From: Actinokineospora fastidiosa
GTDB lineage: Bacteria > Actinomycetota > Actinomycetes > Mycobacteriales > Pseudonocardiaceae
Assembly (NCBI RefSeq): GCF_014648415.1
Contig: NZ_BMRB01000001.1
Coordinates: 434,001 to 498,000 of the forward strand
Direction of reading: 5' to 3'
DNA: 64,000 bases
A program made the translations under genes and the position numbers. How positions within the stretch are numbered: position 1 is the first letter of the stretch; every line of letters starts with the position of its first letter. The notes below the pieces were generated by a model. That model was not told the DNA's origin. It did no database searches and worked only from the letters and a program-made list of their open reading frames with translations. This document shows positions 48,547 to 59,923 of the stretch, in pieces.

Positions 48547-48798
48547 CTACGACCCCGACAGGCTGTGGTTGATGAGGAACACCGCGGCCACGATGATCGG
48601 GACGACGACGAGCGCCCAGACCAGGATCAGCTTGATCATCCGCAGCTGCACCAGCTGCAGGTAGCCCACCTGCAGCTGGGCGGCCTCGATGGACTCCGCC
48701 GAGCGGATCCGCGCCTCCCAGTGGCGCACGGTCTCCGGCGGCGTGCCCCCCGCGTACGCGGAGTGCAGCGGGATCTGGGGGGCGGTCTCGTCGGCCAT
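48547..48798 (-). CDS. Small single-helix membrane protein
   Basis: 83 residues from ATG 48798. The N-terminal 55 residues are soluble and amphipathic (TVRHWEARIRSAESIEAAQLQVGYLQLVQLR). One transmembrane helix (MIKLILVWALVVVPIIVAAVFLI) ends six residues before the C-terminus, so it is tail-anchored. CACAAT ends 7 nt before this ATG, which suggests a leaderless transcript; ATG 48807 is the other option. Unknown function. Convergent with the acyl-CoA dehydrogenase gene, 1 bp apart. Confidence 0.7.
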   Translation of the reverse strand: MADETAPQIPLHSAYAGGTPPETVRHWEARIRSAESIEAAQLQVGYLQLVQLRMIKLILVWALVVVPIIVAAVFLINHSLSGS

Positions 48799-48884
48799 GG
48801 GCGGCATTGTGACAAGCGAGGGGGCCGGATTGGCCCGGAACGACGACGCCCGCCCGGTGCGGCCACCGGGCGGGCGGTCTCGGC

Positions 48885-50093
48885 TCAGCCCTCCCGGTAG
48901 TACGGGTCCACCGTGACGCCGCGGCCGGCGGCCTCGTCGTAGGTGTAGACCTCGCGGCCGCCGACGAAGACGCGCAGGGCGCGGCTCATGACGTCGAGCG
49001 GGTCGCCCGACCACACGACCACGTCGGCGTCCAGGCCGGGGGCCAGCGCGCCGACCCGGTCGTCCAGGCCCAGGATCTCCGCCGGGTTCACCGTGATGGA
49101 GCGCAGCCCCTCGGCCGGGTCCAGGCCCTCCTTGACCGCAAGCGTCACCTGGTGGACCAGGAAGTCGATGGGGATGACCGGCGCGTCGGTGGTGATCGCG
49201 ATCTTCACGCCAGCGCGGGCGAGGATGCCGGGGTTGCGCAGGTGGCGGTTGCGCAGCTCGACCTTCGACCGGGTGGTGAACAGCGGGCCGATGATCACCG
49301 GGATGCCCCGCTCGGCGATGGTGTCCGCCAGCAGGTGGCCCTCGGTGCCGTGGTTGAGGACGAGCTTGTAGCCGAACTCGTCGGCCAGGCGCATCGCGGT
49401 GGCGATGTCGTCGGCGCGGTGGGCGTGCTGGCACCAGGGCGTGGTGCCCTCCAGCACGGCGGCCAGCGCCTCCATCGTCAGGTCGCGCTCGAAGGGCTTG
49501 CCCTCCTCGGCGGCGTGCGCGCGCCGGGCGATGTAGTCCTGCGCCTTGGTCAGCTGCTCGCGGATGACCGCGGCCACGCCGAGGCGGGTCGACGGCATGG
49601 TCTTCTTCTCGCCGTAGACGCGCTTGGGGTTCTCGCCGAGGGCGCTCTTCATGCTGACCGCGTCGCGGATCAGCATGTCGTCCACGGTGCGGCCCCAGGT
49701 CTTGAGCGCCACGGTGTGCCCGCCGATGACGTTGCCCGAGCCGGGCTTGACGACACAGGTCGTCACCCCGCCAGCGAGCGCGTCCCGGAAGCCCTCGTCG
49801 GCCGGGTTGACCGCGTCGAGGGCACGCACCTTGGCGGTGACCGGGTCGGTCATCTCGTTGGTGTCCTGCCCCGCCCAGCCCTCGGCCTCCTCGTGCACGC
49901 CGAGGTGGCCGTGCGCCTCGACGAAGCCGGGCAGCACCCACTTCCCCGCCGCGTCGACGATGGTCGCGCCCTCGGGGATCTCGACGTCCGCGCCGACCGC
50001 GACGATTTTGCCGTCGTCGATCAGCACCGTTCCCCCGTCGATCGGCTCGCCGACCACGGGGACCACATATCCACCAGTTACTGCGATCGTCAC
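48885..50093 (-). CDS. Metal-dependent amidohydrolase
   Basis: 402 residues. Imidazolonepropionase/dihydroorotase-like amidohydrolase: the metal motif HGH in VLPGFVEAHGHLGVH (about 58), CQHAHRADDI (about 220), the second His in LVLNHGTEGH and the metal Asp in KIAITTDAPVIP (about 300), followed by NPAEILGLDDRVGALAPGLDADVVVWSGDPLD. Typical for hydrolysis of cyclic amides or prolidase-like peptide bonds, but the substrate is not deducible. No signal peptide. Possibly co-transcribed with galM just upstream (10 bp). Confidence 0.9.
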   Translation of the reverse strand: MTIAVTGGYVVPVVGEPIDGGTVLIDDGKIVAVGADVEIPEGATIVDAAGKWVLPGFVEAHGHLGVHEEAEGWAGQDTNEMTDPVTAKVRALDAVNPADEGFRDALAGGVTTCVVKPGSGNVIGGHTVALKTWGRTVDDMLIRDAVSMKSALGENPKRVYGEKKTMPSTRLGVAAVIREQLTKAQDYIARRAHAAEEGKPFERDLTMEALAAVLEGTTPWCQHAHRADDIATAMRLADEFGYKLVLNHGTEGHLLADTIAERGIPVIIGPLFTTRSKVELRNRHLRNPGILARAGVKIAITTDAPVIPIDFLVHQVTLAVKEGLDPAEGLRSITVNPAEILGLDDRVGALAPGLDADVVVWSGDPLDVMSRALRVFVGGREVYTYDEAAGRGVTVDPYYREG

Positions 50094-50103
50094 ACCCAGA
50101 ACC

Positions 50104-50991
50104 TTAGCAAGGCGAAATACCCCAGGTCCCGGTCCAGGTGTCCCCCGGCCCGATCTCGATCAGGTCCACGCCGGAGTTGAGCGCGTCCGGCGGGCAGGTC
50201 ATCGGCTCGACGGCCACCGCGCGGCCGTCCGCGCCGGGGAACTCCGGCGGGGTGAACACCTGCACCCAGCCGAACACCGGCTCGGCCCAGACCAGCACGC
50301 CGCCGTCGTCGCCGCGCAGCCAGTGGCGGACGACGCCGTCCGCGTCGGGCACGCAGCCGCCGAACGCGTCGTCGAGCCGCAGCGTCCGCAGCTCGGCGCC
50401 CTCGGCCAGGGCGGGGTCGATCGGCTCCTGGCCGTTCACCGGCACCATGCGCTCGGGGTCCAGCGGCAGGTGGGTGGTGGCGGCGAGCTTGAGCACGCAC
50501 GTGTCGGCGTCGGCCTTGCCCGGCCGGGGGTACGGGTGCGTGCCCACCCCGAACGGCATGGTCTCGGTCCCGGTGTTGACCACGTCGTGCGTGACGCGCA
50601 ACCCGCGCTCGTCCAACGCGTACGTGATCGCCGTGCGGAACGGGTACGGCCAGCCGGGCCGCTCCCCCACCGCCACCTCCAGCCGCACCGACGACGCCGT
50701 GTGCTCGACGACGGTCCACTCCTCGTGCCGCACCAGGCCGTGGATCGCGTTGCCCCGGGCGGGCTCGGTGACCTCCAGCTCACCGCTGCGCCACCGCGCG
50801 CCCGCGACCCGGTTGGGCCAGGGCACCAGCACCGACCCCGACCCCAGCGGCGGCGTCGCGTCCTCGGGGAACGTCTCGGTGTAGCCGACCCCCGCGACGG
50901 AGAACTCCCGCAGCGTCGCGCCTCGGGTGGTGACGACGGCCCGCGCGTCGTCGCGGGTGATCACAAGCTGCTCGCCCATGGGTGCGTCCAT
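50104..50991 (-). CDS. galM: Aldose 1-epimerase
   Basis: 295 residues from ATG 50991, chosen because TAATGT lies 8 nt upstream (leaderless). Interconverts alpha and beta anomers of hexoses. Beta-sandwich with catalytic pattern: PWPNRVAGARW, GNAIHGLVRHEEW (His), the second catalytic His in GVGTHPYPRPGKAD, and the base Glu in the C-terminal VEPMTCPPDALNSGVDLIEIGPGDTW. Actinobacterial galM-like proteins of this length also include glucose-6-phosphate 1-epimerases. First gene before the amidohydrolase on the same strand. Confidence 0.9.
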   Translation of the reverse strand: MDAPMGEQLVITRDDARAVVTTRGATLREFSVAGVGYTETFPEDATPPLGSGSVLVPWPNRVAGARWRSGELEVTEPARGNAIHGLVRHEEWTVVEHTASSVRLEVAVGERPGWPYPFRTAITYALDERGLRVTHDVVNTGTETMPFGVGTHPYPRPGKADADTCVLKLAATTHLPLDPERMVPVNGQEPIDPALAEGAELRTLRLDDAFGGCVPDADGVVRHWLRGDDGGVLVWAEPVFGWVQVFTPPEFPGADGRAVAVEPMTCPPDALNSGVDLIEIGPGDTWTGTWGISPC

Positions 50992-51049
50992 GTGCCGACA
51001 CATTACGGTGATCACGTCCGGTTTTCCCAGGCAGCGCAACCTTTTCGGG

Positions 51050-51985
51050 TTAACGGTGCGGCCCGGCGCAGGAGAGCGGATCGACGTGCAGGGTCACCCC
51101 GTCCAGGCGCGGGAGCGCGTCGCGGAGACGATGCTCGGCGGTGACGGCGATCGCGTGCGCGGCCACCAGGGTGGCGTCGTCGTCGGTGACGATCACGGCC
51201 TCGGCGAACTGGCGGTGCCCGACCCACCGCAGCCGGACGGAGTCCACGCCGCGCACGCCCGGCGCGGTGGCCAGGGCGACCTCGGCGCGCTCCACCATGG
51301 CCGGGTCGACGCCGTCGAGGAGGCGGGCGAACACCTCGCGGGCGGCCTCGCGCAGCACCATCGCGATGAGCACGGCCATGCCCATGCCGATGACCGGGTC
51401 CGCGTACGGGATGCCCAGCCACGCGCCGAGCGCCGCGCCGACCACGGCAAGGCTGGTGAACCCGTCGGTGCGGGCGTGCAGGCCGTCGGCGACCAGCGCG
51501 GCCGAGCCGATCTCCCGCCCGATCCGGATGCGATAGCGGGCGACCCACTCGTTGCCGAGGAAGCCGACGACCCCGGCCAGGGCCAGCAGCGGCAGGTGCT
51601 CGACCGGGCGCGGGTCCAGGACGCGCGCCACCGCCTGGTAGCCCGCGGCGACGGCGGACGCGGCGATCAGGCCGACCACGACCAGCCCGGCGAGGTCCTC
51701 CGCGCGGCCGAGGCCGTAGGTGAAGCGCTTGGTCGCGGCCCGCCTGCCCAGCAGGAACGCGACCGCGAGCGGCAGCGCCGTCAGCGCGTCGGCGAGGTTG
51801 TGGAGGGTGTCGCCGAGCAGGGCGACCGAGTCGGTGACGACCACCAGCGCCGCCTGCGCCAGCGCCGTGGCCAGCAGCACGGCGAAGGAGACCTTCAGCG
51901 CCCGCATGCCGCGCCGACTGGTCTCCAGGGCCGGATCGGTGCGATCGTGCCCATGCCCGTGTCCGTGCCCGTGGCCATGCCCCAT
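51050..51985 (-). CDS. Cation diffusion facilitator (zinc/cobalt efflux)
   Basis: 311 residues from ATG 51985. A His-rich cytoplasmic start (MGHGHGHGHGHGHDR) precedes six membrane helices. The metal-site residues are in the HxxxD pairs DTLHNLADALTALP (helix II) and HARTDGFTSLAVVGAALGAW (helix V). The C-terminal cytoplasmic ferredoxin-like domain (about 225-311) is present. Exports Zn2+ or Co2+ by proton exchange. TATCGT 8 nt before this ATG suggests a leaderless mRNA; in-frame ATG 52006 and 52042 exist, the last inside the divergent arsR. Control by the divergent ArsR regulator is very likely. Confidence 0.92.
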   Translation of the reverse strand: MGHGHGHGHGHGHDRTDPALETSRRGMRALKVSFAVLLATALAQAALVVVTDSVALLGDTLHNLADALTALPLAVAFLLGRRAATKRFTYGLGRAEDLAGLVVVGLIAASAVAAGYQAVARVLDPRPVEHLPLLALAGVVGFLGNEWVARYRIRIGREIGSAALVADGLHARTDGFTSLAVVGAALGAWLGIPYADPVIGMGMAVLIAMVLREAAREVFARLLDGVDPAMVERAEVALATAPGVRGVDSVRLRWVGHRQFAEAVIVTDDDATLVAAHAIAVTAEHRLRDALPRLDGVTLHVDPLSCAGPHR

Positions 51986-52029
51986 GGGCAGGGACGATAC
52001 CTGCATATCTAGTCGATTGTGAAGGTGTT

Positions 52030-52383
52030 GTGCACTCGGCATCGAGGGACCACCACGCGCGGACCGGCGAGCCCACCGACGACCAGGTGGACACGGCGGT
52101 GGGCGTGTTCGCGATGCTGTCGGACGCGACCCGGCTGCGCATCCTGTGGGCGCTGCGCGACGGCGGCGAGCGGGACGTCACGACGCTGGCCGACCTGGCC
52201 GGGGTCGGGCCGACCAGCGCCAGCCAGCACCTGACCAAGCTGCGGCTCGCCGGGCTCGTCGCGACCCGCAAGGAGGGGCGCAGGGTGTTCTACCGCGCCC
52301 GCGGCTCGCACCTGCGCAGGCTGCTCGACGAGGCCCTGTTCCGGGCCGACCACGAGACCTCCGGCCTGCCCGACGACGACTAG
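52030..52383 (+). CDS. ArsR/SmtB family metal-responsive repressor
   Basis: 117 residues, GTG start with GAAGG upstream. Winged helix: VGVFAMLSDATRLRILWALRDGGERDVTTLADLAGVGPTSASQHLTKLRLAGLVATRKEGRRVFYRARGSHLRRLLDEALFRADH. The final helix carries Asp/His (DEALFRADHET) in the place of the alpha-5 metal site of zinc sensors such as SmtB, CzrA and KmtR. Divergent from the CDF exporter, so it should release that promoter when metal accumulates. It overlaps the convergent MFS gene by 4 bp. Confidence 0.92.
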   Translation: MHSASRDHHARTGEPTDDQVDTAVGVFAMLSDATRLRILWALRDGGERDVTTLADLAGVGPTSASQHLTKLRLAGLVATRKEGRRVFYRARGSHLRRLLDEALFRADHETSGLPDDD

Positions 52384-53654
52384 GCGACCTTCTCCGGGTC
52401 GAACCGGTACCGCCAGAACGAGGGCACGGCCGCCACCGCCACCACGGTCAGCACCACGGTGAGCACGCCGCCCGCGGTCGCCGCGAGCGCCGGGCCGACT
52501 GCCGCGCCGCCCCAGCCGTGCAGCAGGTCGGCGATGCGCGGGCCGCCCGCGACGACCACGGTGAACACGCCCTGCATGCGCCCGCGCATCTCGTCGGTGG
52601 CCTCGGTCTGCAGCATCGAGCTGCGGTGCACGGCGCTGATCAGGTCCGCGCCGCCGCCCAGGGCGAGGAACACCGCGGCGAGCCACAGCGAGGACGTCAG
52701 TCCGAACGCGGCGACCGACAGCCCCCACGCGATGATCGCGACCGTGATCACCGCGCCCTGCCGGGTCAGCCGGGAGAACCAGCCGGAGAACAGGCCGAAC
52801 AGCGCCGAGCCCAGCGGGATCGCGGCGAACAGCCAGCCCAGCGCCAGCCCGCCGCCGGGCGGGTCGCCGAAGACCCGCTCGGCCATCTCCGGGAACAGCG
52901 CGCGGGGCATGCCCGCGACCATCGCGATGACGTCGACCAGGAAGCTGACCAGCAGCAGCTTGCGCGCGCTGAGGTAGCGGAAGCCATCGGCGATGTCGCG
53001 CAGCCCCGCCCGCCGCGACGCGCCCTCGCCCGGCTCGATCGGCGGCAGCAGGCAGACCATGACCAGCGCCAGCACGAGCGCGACGCTGTCGATCAAGTAC
53101 AAAGTGGACAGTCCGAGCAGCGGGATCAGCGCGCCAGCGGCCAACGGGCCGAACACCATGCCGAAGGTGAACGTGGTGAAGCTCAGCGCGTTCGCGGGCG
53201 GCAGCAGCTCCGGCGGGACCAGCCGCGCCACGGCGGCGCTGCGCGTGGGCATGTTGACCGCGACGAACGCCTGTTGCAGCCCCAGCAGCGCGAGCACGAC
53301 CCACACCGAGTCCATGCCCACGAACGCCTGCAGCCAGAACAGGCCCGAGGTCACCGCGACGCCGGTGTTGCTGATGATGAGCACCCGCCGCCGGTCGAAC
53401 GCGTCGGCGATGGCCCCGCCCCAGAGGCCGAACACCAGCAGCGGCACGAGCCCGACCGCGCCGGTGAGCCCGACCCACGCCGAGGACCCGGTGAGGTCGT
53501 AGATCTGCTTGGGCACCGCGACGGCGGTGAGCTGGCTGCCCACCGCGGTGATCGCGGTGGACATCCACAGCCTGCGGTAGTCCCGGATGCGCAGCGGGCG
53601 CGTATCGATCAGCGCCCTGCCGAGGAAACCGCGCGGGCGCTCTTTCAGGGTCAC
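52380..53654 (-). CDS. MFS exporter, EntS-like
   Basis: 424 residues, 12 membrane helices. The N-terminal IRDYRRLWMSTAITAVGSQLTAVAVPKQIYDLTGSSAWVGLTGAVGLVPLLVFGLWGGAIADAFDRRRVLI is the MFS_3 pattern of EntS, the enterobactin exporter, and of related drug exporters. Its GTG start lies within a 14-bp inverted repeat that resembles an iron box (see 53653-53686), which supports a siderophore-export role. No siderophore synthesis gene is adjacent, though an isochorismate synthase is at 27470. Convergent with arsR. Confidence 0.87.
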   Translation of the reverse strand: MTLKERPRGFLGRALIDTRPLRIRDYRRLWMSTAITAVGSQLTAVAVPKQIYDLTGSSAWVGLTGAVGLVPLLVFGLWGGAIADAFDRRRVLIISNTGVAVTSGLFWLQAFVGMDSVWVVLALLGLQQAFVAVNMPTRSAAVARLVPPELLPPANALSFTTFTFGMVFGPLAAGALIPLLGLSTLYLIDSVALVLALVMVCLLPPIEPGEGASRRAGLRDIADGFRYLSARKLLLVSFLVDVIAMVAGMPRALFPEMAERVFGDPPGGGLALGWLFAAIPLGSALFGLFSGWFSRLTRQGAVITVAIIAWGLSVAAFGLTSSLWLAAVFLALGGGADLISAVHRSSMLQTEATDEMRGRMQGVFTVVVAGGPRIADLLHGWGGAAVGPALAATAGGVLTVVLTVVAVAAVPSFWRYRFDPEKVA

Positions 53655-53686
53655 AGGTCGTTAGCTTAGGTCAGCTAACGACCTGT
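53653..53686. promoter_or_regulatory. Iron-box-like 14-bp inverted repeat at MFS exporter start
   Basis: ACAGGTCGTTAGCT and AGCTAACGACCTGT, perfect arms with the 6-bp spacer TAGGTC. Its core TTAGCTTAGGTCAGCTAA resembles the actinobacterial DmdR/IdeR iron box TTAGGTTAGGCTCACCTAA (one base shorter). The arm overlaps the GTG start codon, so occupancy would block initiation. Also 12 bp from the end of pdxH. Confidence 0.6.
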
Positions 53687-53697
53687 CCGCCTGTGAT

Positions 53698-54369
53698 TTA
53701 GGGCCCGAGCCGCTCGACCTTCCAGCCGTCGCGGGTCAGCTTGAAGCGCAGCCGGTCGTGCATGCGGTCGCGGCGGCCCTGCCAGAACTCGACGACCTCG
53801 GGCTGGATGCGCCAGCCGCCCCAGTGCGGCGGCACCGGCACGGTCTCGGCGTCGGCGAAGCGGCGCTCCACATTGGCCAGCGCGGCCTCCAGCGCGGGGC
53901 GGCCGCTGACCACGATCGACTGCGGCGACGCCCAGGCGCCCAGCTGCGAGCCGCGCGGGCGCTTGGCCCAGTAGGCGGCGGTCTCCGCGGCGCTGACCTT
54001 CTCGACGGTCCCGCGCACGGTCGCCTGGCGGTGCAGGCCGTACCAGGGGAACGTCGCCGATGCGTAGCGCGCCGCCATCAGGTCGTGGCTCTTGGCGGAG
54101 GTGTAGTTGGTGAAGAAGACCAGACCCCGGGCGTCGAGGCCCTTGGCGAGCACGGTCCGTGACGACGGCATCCCATCGGCGCCCGCGGTGGCGAGCACCA
54201 TCGCGTTCGGCTCGGCCAGCCCGGCCCGCTTGGCCTCGTCCAGCCAGAGCTGCAACTGCTCGTGCCAGGTGTCGGCGAGCTCGGCCTCGCTCAGCGCTCC
54301 GGTCTCGTACGAGACGCGCATGCTCGGCAGTTCCAGCGTGATGTCCGCTACGTCAGGGCCGTCCGCCAT
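53698..54369 (-). CDS. pdxH: Pyridoxamine/pyridoxine 5'-phosphate oxidase
   Basis: 223 residues from ATG 54369 (GGAGAAG just upstream; ATG 54381 is in frame). FMN enzyme that makes pyridoxal phosphate. Family segments: [84 protein letters not shown] and the C-terminal [32 protein letters not shown], which binds PLP/FMN. Divergent from citrate synthase 2, as in other actinomycetes. Confidence 0.95.
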   Translation of the reverse strand: MADGPDVADITLELPSMRVSYETGALSEAELADTWHEQLQLWLDEAKRAGLAEPNAMVLATAGADGMPSSRTVLAKGLDARGLVFFTNYTSAKSHDLMAARYASATFPWYGLHRQATVRGTVEKVSAAETAAYWAKRPRGSQLGAWASPQSIVVSGRPALEAALANVERRFADAETVPVPPHWGGWRIQPEVVEFWQGRRDRMHDRLRFKLTRDGWKVERLGP

Positions 54370-54650
54370 CGGCTTCTCCATCCAGGTGGGGGGTCACCAC
54401 ACGTGCGGCCGACGGTACGGGTATTCCAGGTGAACGGAAACCGCCCAGACGGTGACACCGCCCACCTCCCCCGACCGGGGGGAGCTGGATCGTTCCACTG
54501 GATCGTGACCGAAGACACCTGCGTGAACGATTGCTAACCTCACGCGCGGGGAGCAAGGTGTTCGGCAGCCGTGCGGAGCCGCCTTCGGCGACCCTGGTAT
54601 GGGCGGGAACCGCGCGAGCACAGTCGGGGCTTGGCGCGAAAGGCGGACCC

Positions 54651-55790
54651 ATGCACAGTGCGGTGCACACCGAACCCAAAGCGGACGACGGCTTCCGTCC
54701 GGGGCTGGAGGGCGTGATCGCCTTCCGCACGGAGATCGCCGAACCCGACCGCGACGGCGGCGCGCTGCGCTACCGCGGAGTGGACATCGAGGACCTCGCG
54801 GGCCGCGTCACGTTCGGTGACGTGTGGGCGCTGCTGGTCGACGGCCGCTTCGGCTCCGGCCTCCCGCCCGCCGAGCCGTTCCCCATCCCGGTCCACTCCG
54901 GCGACGTCCGGGTGGACGTCCAGGCCGGCCTGGCCATGCTGGCCCCGATCTGGGGCTACCAGCCGCTGCTGGACATCACCGACGACGAGGCCCGCGACCA
55001 GCTCGCCCGCGCGTCGGTCATGGCCCTGTCCTATGTGGCGCAGTCCGCGCGCGGCATCCACCAGCCCGCGGTGCCGCAGCGGCGGGTCGACCAGTGCCGC
55101 ACCATCACCGAGCGCTTCATGACCCGATGGCGCGGCGAGCCCGACCCCGCCCACGTGAAGGCCGTCGACGCCTACTGGGTGTCCGCCGCCGAGCACGGCC
55201 TCAACGCCTCCACCTTCACCGCCCGCGTGATCGCCTCGACCGGAGCCGACGTCGCCGCGTCGCTGTCCGGCGCGATCGGCGCGATGTCCGGCCCGCTGCA
55301 CGGCGGCGCGCCCGCGCGCGTGCTGCCGATGATCGACGCCGTCGAGCGCACCGGCGACGCCCGCGCGGTCGTGCGCGGCATCCTCGACCGCGGCGAGCGG
55401 CTGATGGGCTTCGGGCACCGGGTGTACCGGGCCGAGGACCCGCGCGCCCGCGTGCTGCGCCGCACCTGCCAGGAACTCGGCGCGCGCCGCTACGAGGTGG
55501 CCGCCGCGCTGGAGCAGGCCGCCCTCGCCGAACTGCGCGAGCGCCGCCCCGACCGGGCCATCGAGACCAATGTGGAGTTCTGGGCCGCGGTGATCCTGGA
55601 CTTCGCCGAGGTTCCGCCGCACATGATGCCCGCGATGTTCACCTGCGCCCGCACGGCGGGCTGGTGCGCGCACATCATGGAGCAGAAGCGCACGGGCAGG
55701 CTCGTCCGCCCAGCCGCGTCCTACGTCGGCCCCGGCCCGCGCACCCCGGACCAGGTCGACGGCTGGGCCGCCGTCACCCCGCTTTCATAG
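54651..55790 (+). CDS. citA: Citrate synthase 2 (CitA-type)
   Basis: 379 residues from ATG 54651 (GAAAGGCGG upstream). The short citrate synthase that lacks the N-terminal beta domain of gltA. RPGLEGVIAFRTEIAEPDRDGGALRYRGVDIEDLAGRVTFGDVWALL at the start; active-site regions AAEHGLNASTFTARVIASTGAD, GAMSGPLHGGAPARVLPM, MGFGHRVYRAEDPRARVL and ETNVEFWAAVILDFAEVPPHMMPAMFTCAR. Matches the Rv0889c (citA) type. Catalytic His and Asp equivalents are in place (GHRVY; NVEFW with Glu at the usual Asp-adjacent position). Divergent from pdxH. Confidence 0.92.
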   Translation: MHSAVHTEPKADDGFRPGLEGVIAFRTEIAEPDRDGGALRYRGVDIEDLAGRVTFGDVWALLVDGRFGSGLPPAEPFPIPVHSGDVRVDVQAGLAMLAPIWGYQPLLDITDDEARDQLARASVMALSYVAQSARGIHQPAVPQRRVDQCRTITERFMTRWRGEPDPAHVKAVDAYWVSAAEHGLNASTFTARVIASTGADVAASLSGAIGAMSGPLHGGAPARVLPMIDAVERTGDARAVVRGILDRGERLMGFGHRVYRAEDPRARVLRRTCQELGARRYEVAAALEQAALAELRERRPDRAIETNVEFWAAVILDFAEVPPHMMPAMFTCARTAGWCAHIMEQKRTGRLVRPAASYVGPGPRTPDQVDGWAAVTPLS

Positions 55791-55838
55791 AAAGGCCGTC
55801 GGTCTTATCGGATTGCTTTATGACCGACAATTCCTCCC

Positions 55839-58410
<2,572 letters not shown>

Positions 58411-58582
58411 TATTCCCCCTGCCCGTGCCCCCATTAGGGGGTGCGGGCGGGGCGGCGGATACGGCAAGATCACAAGAGGATGTCACGGGGATCGCGGCGC
58501 GCCTAGCGCGTCAGGGCACTTCGCCGATTTACCGTGGGACGCTGACGAGTGATGTCTGCTCACGTCGTACGGGAGGGTCGCG

Positions 58583-59770
58583 ATGCGCGCGCTGCGGGTC
58601 GTCGGACTCGCCGATGGCGGCAAGACCGTCATCTGCGAGGACCCGGCGCGCGGTGAGCGCTTCACGCTCCCGGCCGACGAGCGGCTGCGAGCGGCGGCCC
58701 GCGGGGACGTCACCCGACTCGGCCAGATCGAGATCGAGCTGGAGAGCCAGATGCGTCCTCGCGAGATCCAGGCCCGCATCCGCGCGGGCGAGTCCGTCGA
58801 ACAGGTCGCCGAGGCAGCGGACATCCCCACCGCCAAGGTCGAGCGGTTCGCCTACCCCGTGCTGCTGGAGCGCTCGCGCACCGCTGAGCTGGCCCAGCGC
58901 GCCCACCCGGTCCGCGAGGACGGGCCCGACCTGCAGACCCTGGGTGAGATCTGCCTGCACGCCTTCACCCTCCGCGGCCAGGACTACACGGCGGCGGTGT
59001 GGGACTCCTGGCGCGGCGAGGACGGCAAGTGGATCGTGCAGCTGTGCTGGCAGGCGGGCCGGTCGGTCAACCGCGCCCACTGGGCGTTCCACCCCGGCGC
59101 CCACGGCGGCACGGTCCAGCCGCTGGACGAGCACGCCCACGACCTGCTGGACCCCCAGCCCGCCCGTCCGCTGCGCACGGTGCGGCCGGTGACGGAACTG
59201 GCCCAGGCGGCGCTGAACATCGACCCTGCGCTGCTGCCGCCACGCCCGGAGCCCGCGGCGATCGAGGCGGCGTCCATCGAAGCCGCGTCGATCGAGGTCA
59301 GCGACCTGCCGGTGGCCCCGGTGACCCGGTCGGAGCCGCCGGTCGCCCCGGTGACCCGGCCGGAGGCGCCGGTCGCCCCGGTGATGCGGCCGGAGCCCCC
59401 GGTGGCCCCCGTGGTCCGGCCCGAGGCGCCGGTGCGCGCCCCTGCCGCGCGTGAGGCGTACCCGGCCGAGCCGCTGGCAGGCGAGCCCGAGGCGGCCGAG
59501 CCCGCCGCGCAGGAGTCCGCGGCGTCCGTGGCCGAGTCCGCAGCGGTCGAGCCGGACGGGATCGACCCGGCGGCCCGCGAGCACCAGGACTTCGTCGAGG
59601 ACTTCGAGCTGACGGCCCCGGTCGACCCCGCCGCGGCCGACCAGACCGCGCTGATCGACGAGCCCGCGCGCAAGGCCGAGCCCCCGCGCCGGGCCAAGGG
59701 CAAGAAGAACCGCCCGATCGTCCCCTCGTGGGAGGACGTCCTGCTCGGCACCCGCTCCAACCGCGGCTGA
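58583..59770 (+). CDS. sepH: Septation protein SepH
   Basis: 395 residues. The N-terminal DUF3071 domain (about 1-170) starts MRALRVVGLADGGKTVICEDPARGERFTLPADERLRAAARGD and contains the helix-turn-helix (MRPREIQARIRAGESVEQVAEAADIPTAKVERFAYPV). SepH of Streptomyces and Mycobacterium stimulates FtsZ assembly at the septum. The middle is disordered with four or five near-repeats of PVAPVTRPE (about 252-290). The tail has the conserved RPIVPSWEDVLLGTR, as expected. Orthologue of Rv0883c. It follows serC and ends with a strong terminator. Confidence 0.93.
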   Translation: MRALRVVGLADGGKTVICEDPARGERFTLPADERLRAAARGDVTRLGQIEIELESQMRPREIQARIRAGESVEQVAEAADIPTAKVERFAYPVLLERSRTAELAQRAHPVREDGPDLQTLGEICLHAFTLRGQDYTAAVWDSWRGEDGKWIVQLCWQAGRSVNRAHWAFHPGAHGGTVQPLDEHAHDLLDPQPARPLRTVRPVTELAQAALNIDPALLPPRPEPAAIEAASIEAASIEVSDLPVAPVTRSEPPVAPVTRPEAPVAPVMRPEPPVAPVVRPEAPVRAPAAREAYPAEPLAGEPEAAEPAAQESAASVAESAAVEPDGIDPAAREHQDFVEDFELTAPVDPAAADQTALIDEPARKAEPPRRAKGKKNRPIVPSWEDVLLGTRSNRG

Positions 59771-59791
59771 CGACACCGCACCGACGACACC

Positions 59792-59828
59792 GGCGCGGTT
59801 GGGATGACGACATCATCCCAACCGCGCC
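59792..59828 (+). terminator. Hairpin terminator after sepH
   Basis: GGCGCGGTTGGGATGA and TCATCCCAACCGCGCC, 16-bp perfect stem with 5-nt loop, 21 bp past the stop. Confidence 0.8.
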
Positions 59829-59867
59829 GTTCGCGTCATCCGGATGCTCGCAACATCCAGATGTCGT

Positions 59868-59909
59868 GACCATATGACGTCATCATCGGGATGATGACGT
59901 CATATGGTC
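59868..59909. repeat. 19-bp-arm palindrome containing two TGACGTCA words
   Basis: GACCATATGACGTCATCAT and its exact complement, separated by CGGG. Six further complementary bases lie outside (CAGATG 59858-59863 / CATCTG 59914-59919). AT-rich relative to the genome, between the convergent sepH and dioxygenase genes, ending 14 bp before the dioxygenase stop. It may be the minus-strand terminator or a protein-binding palindrome. Confidence 0.7.
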
Positions 59910-59923
59910 TGATCATCTGAATG

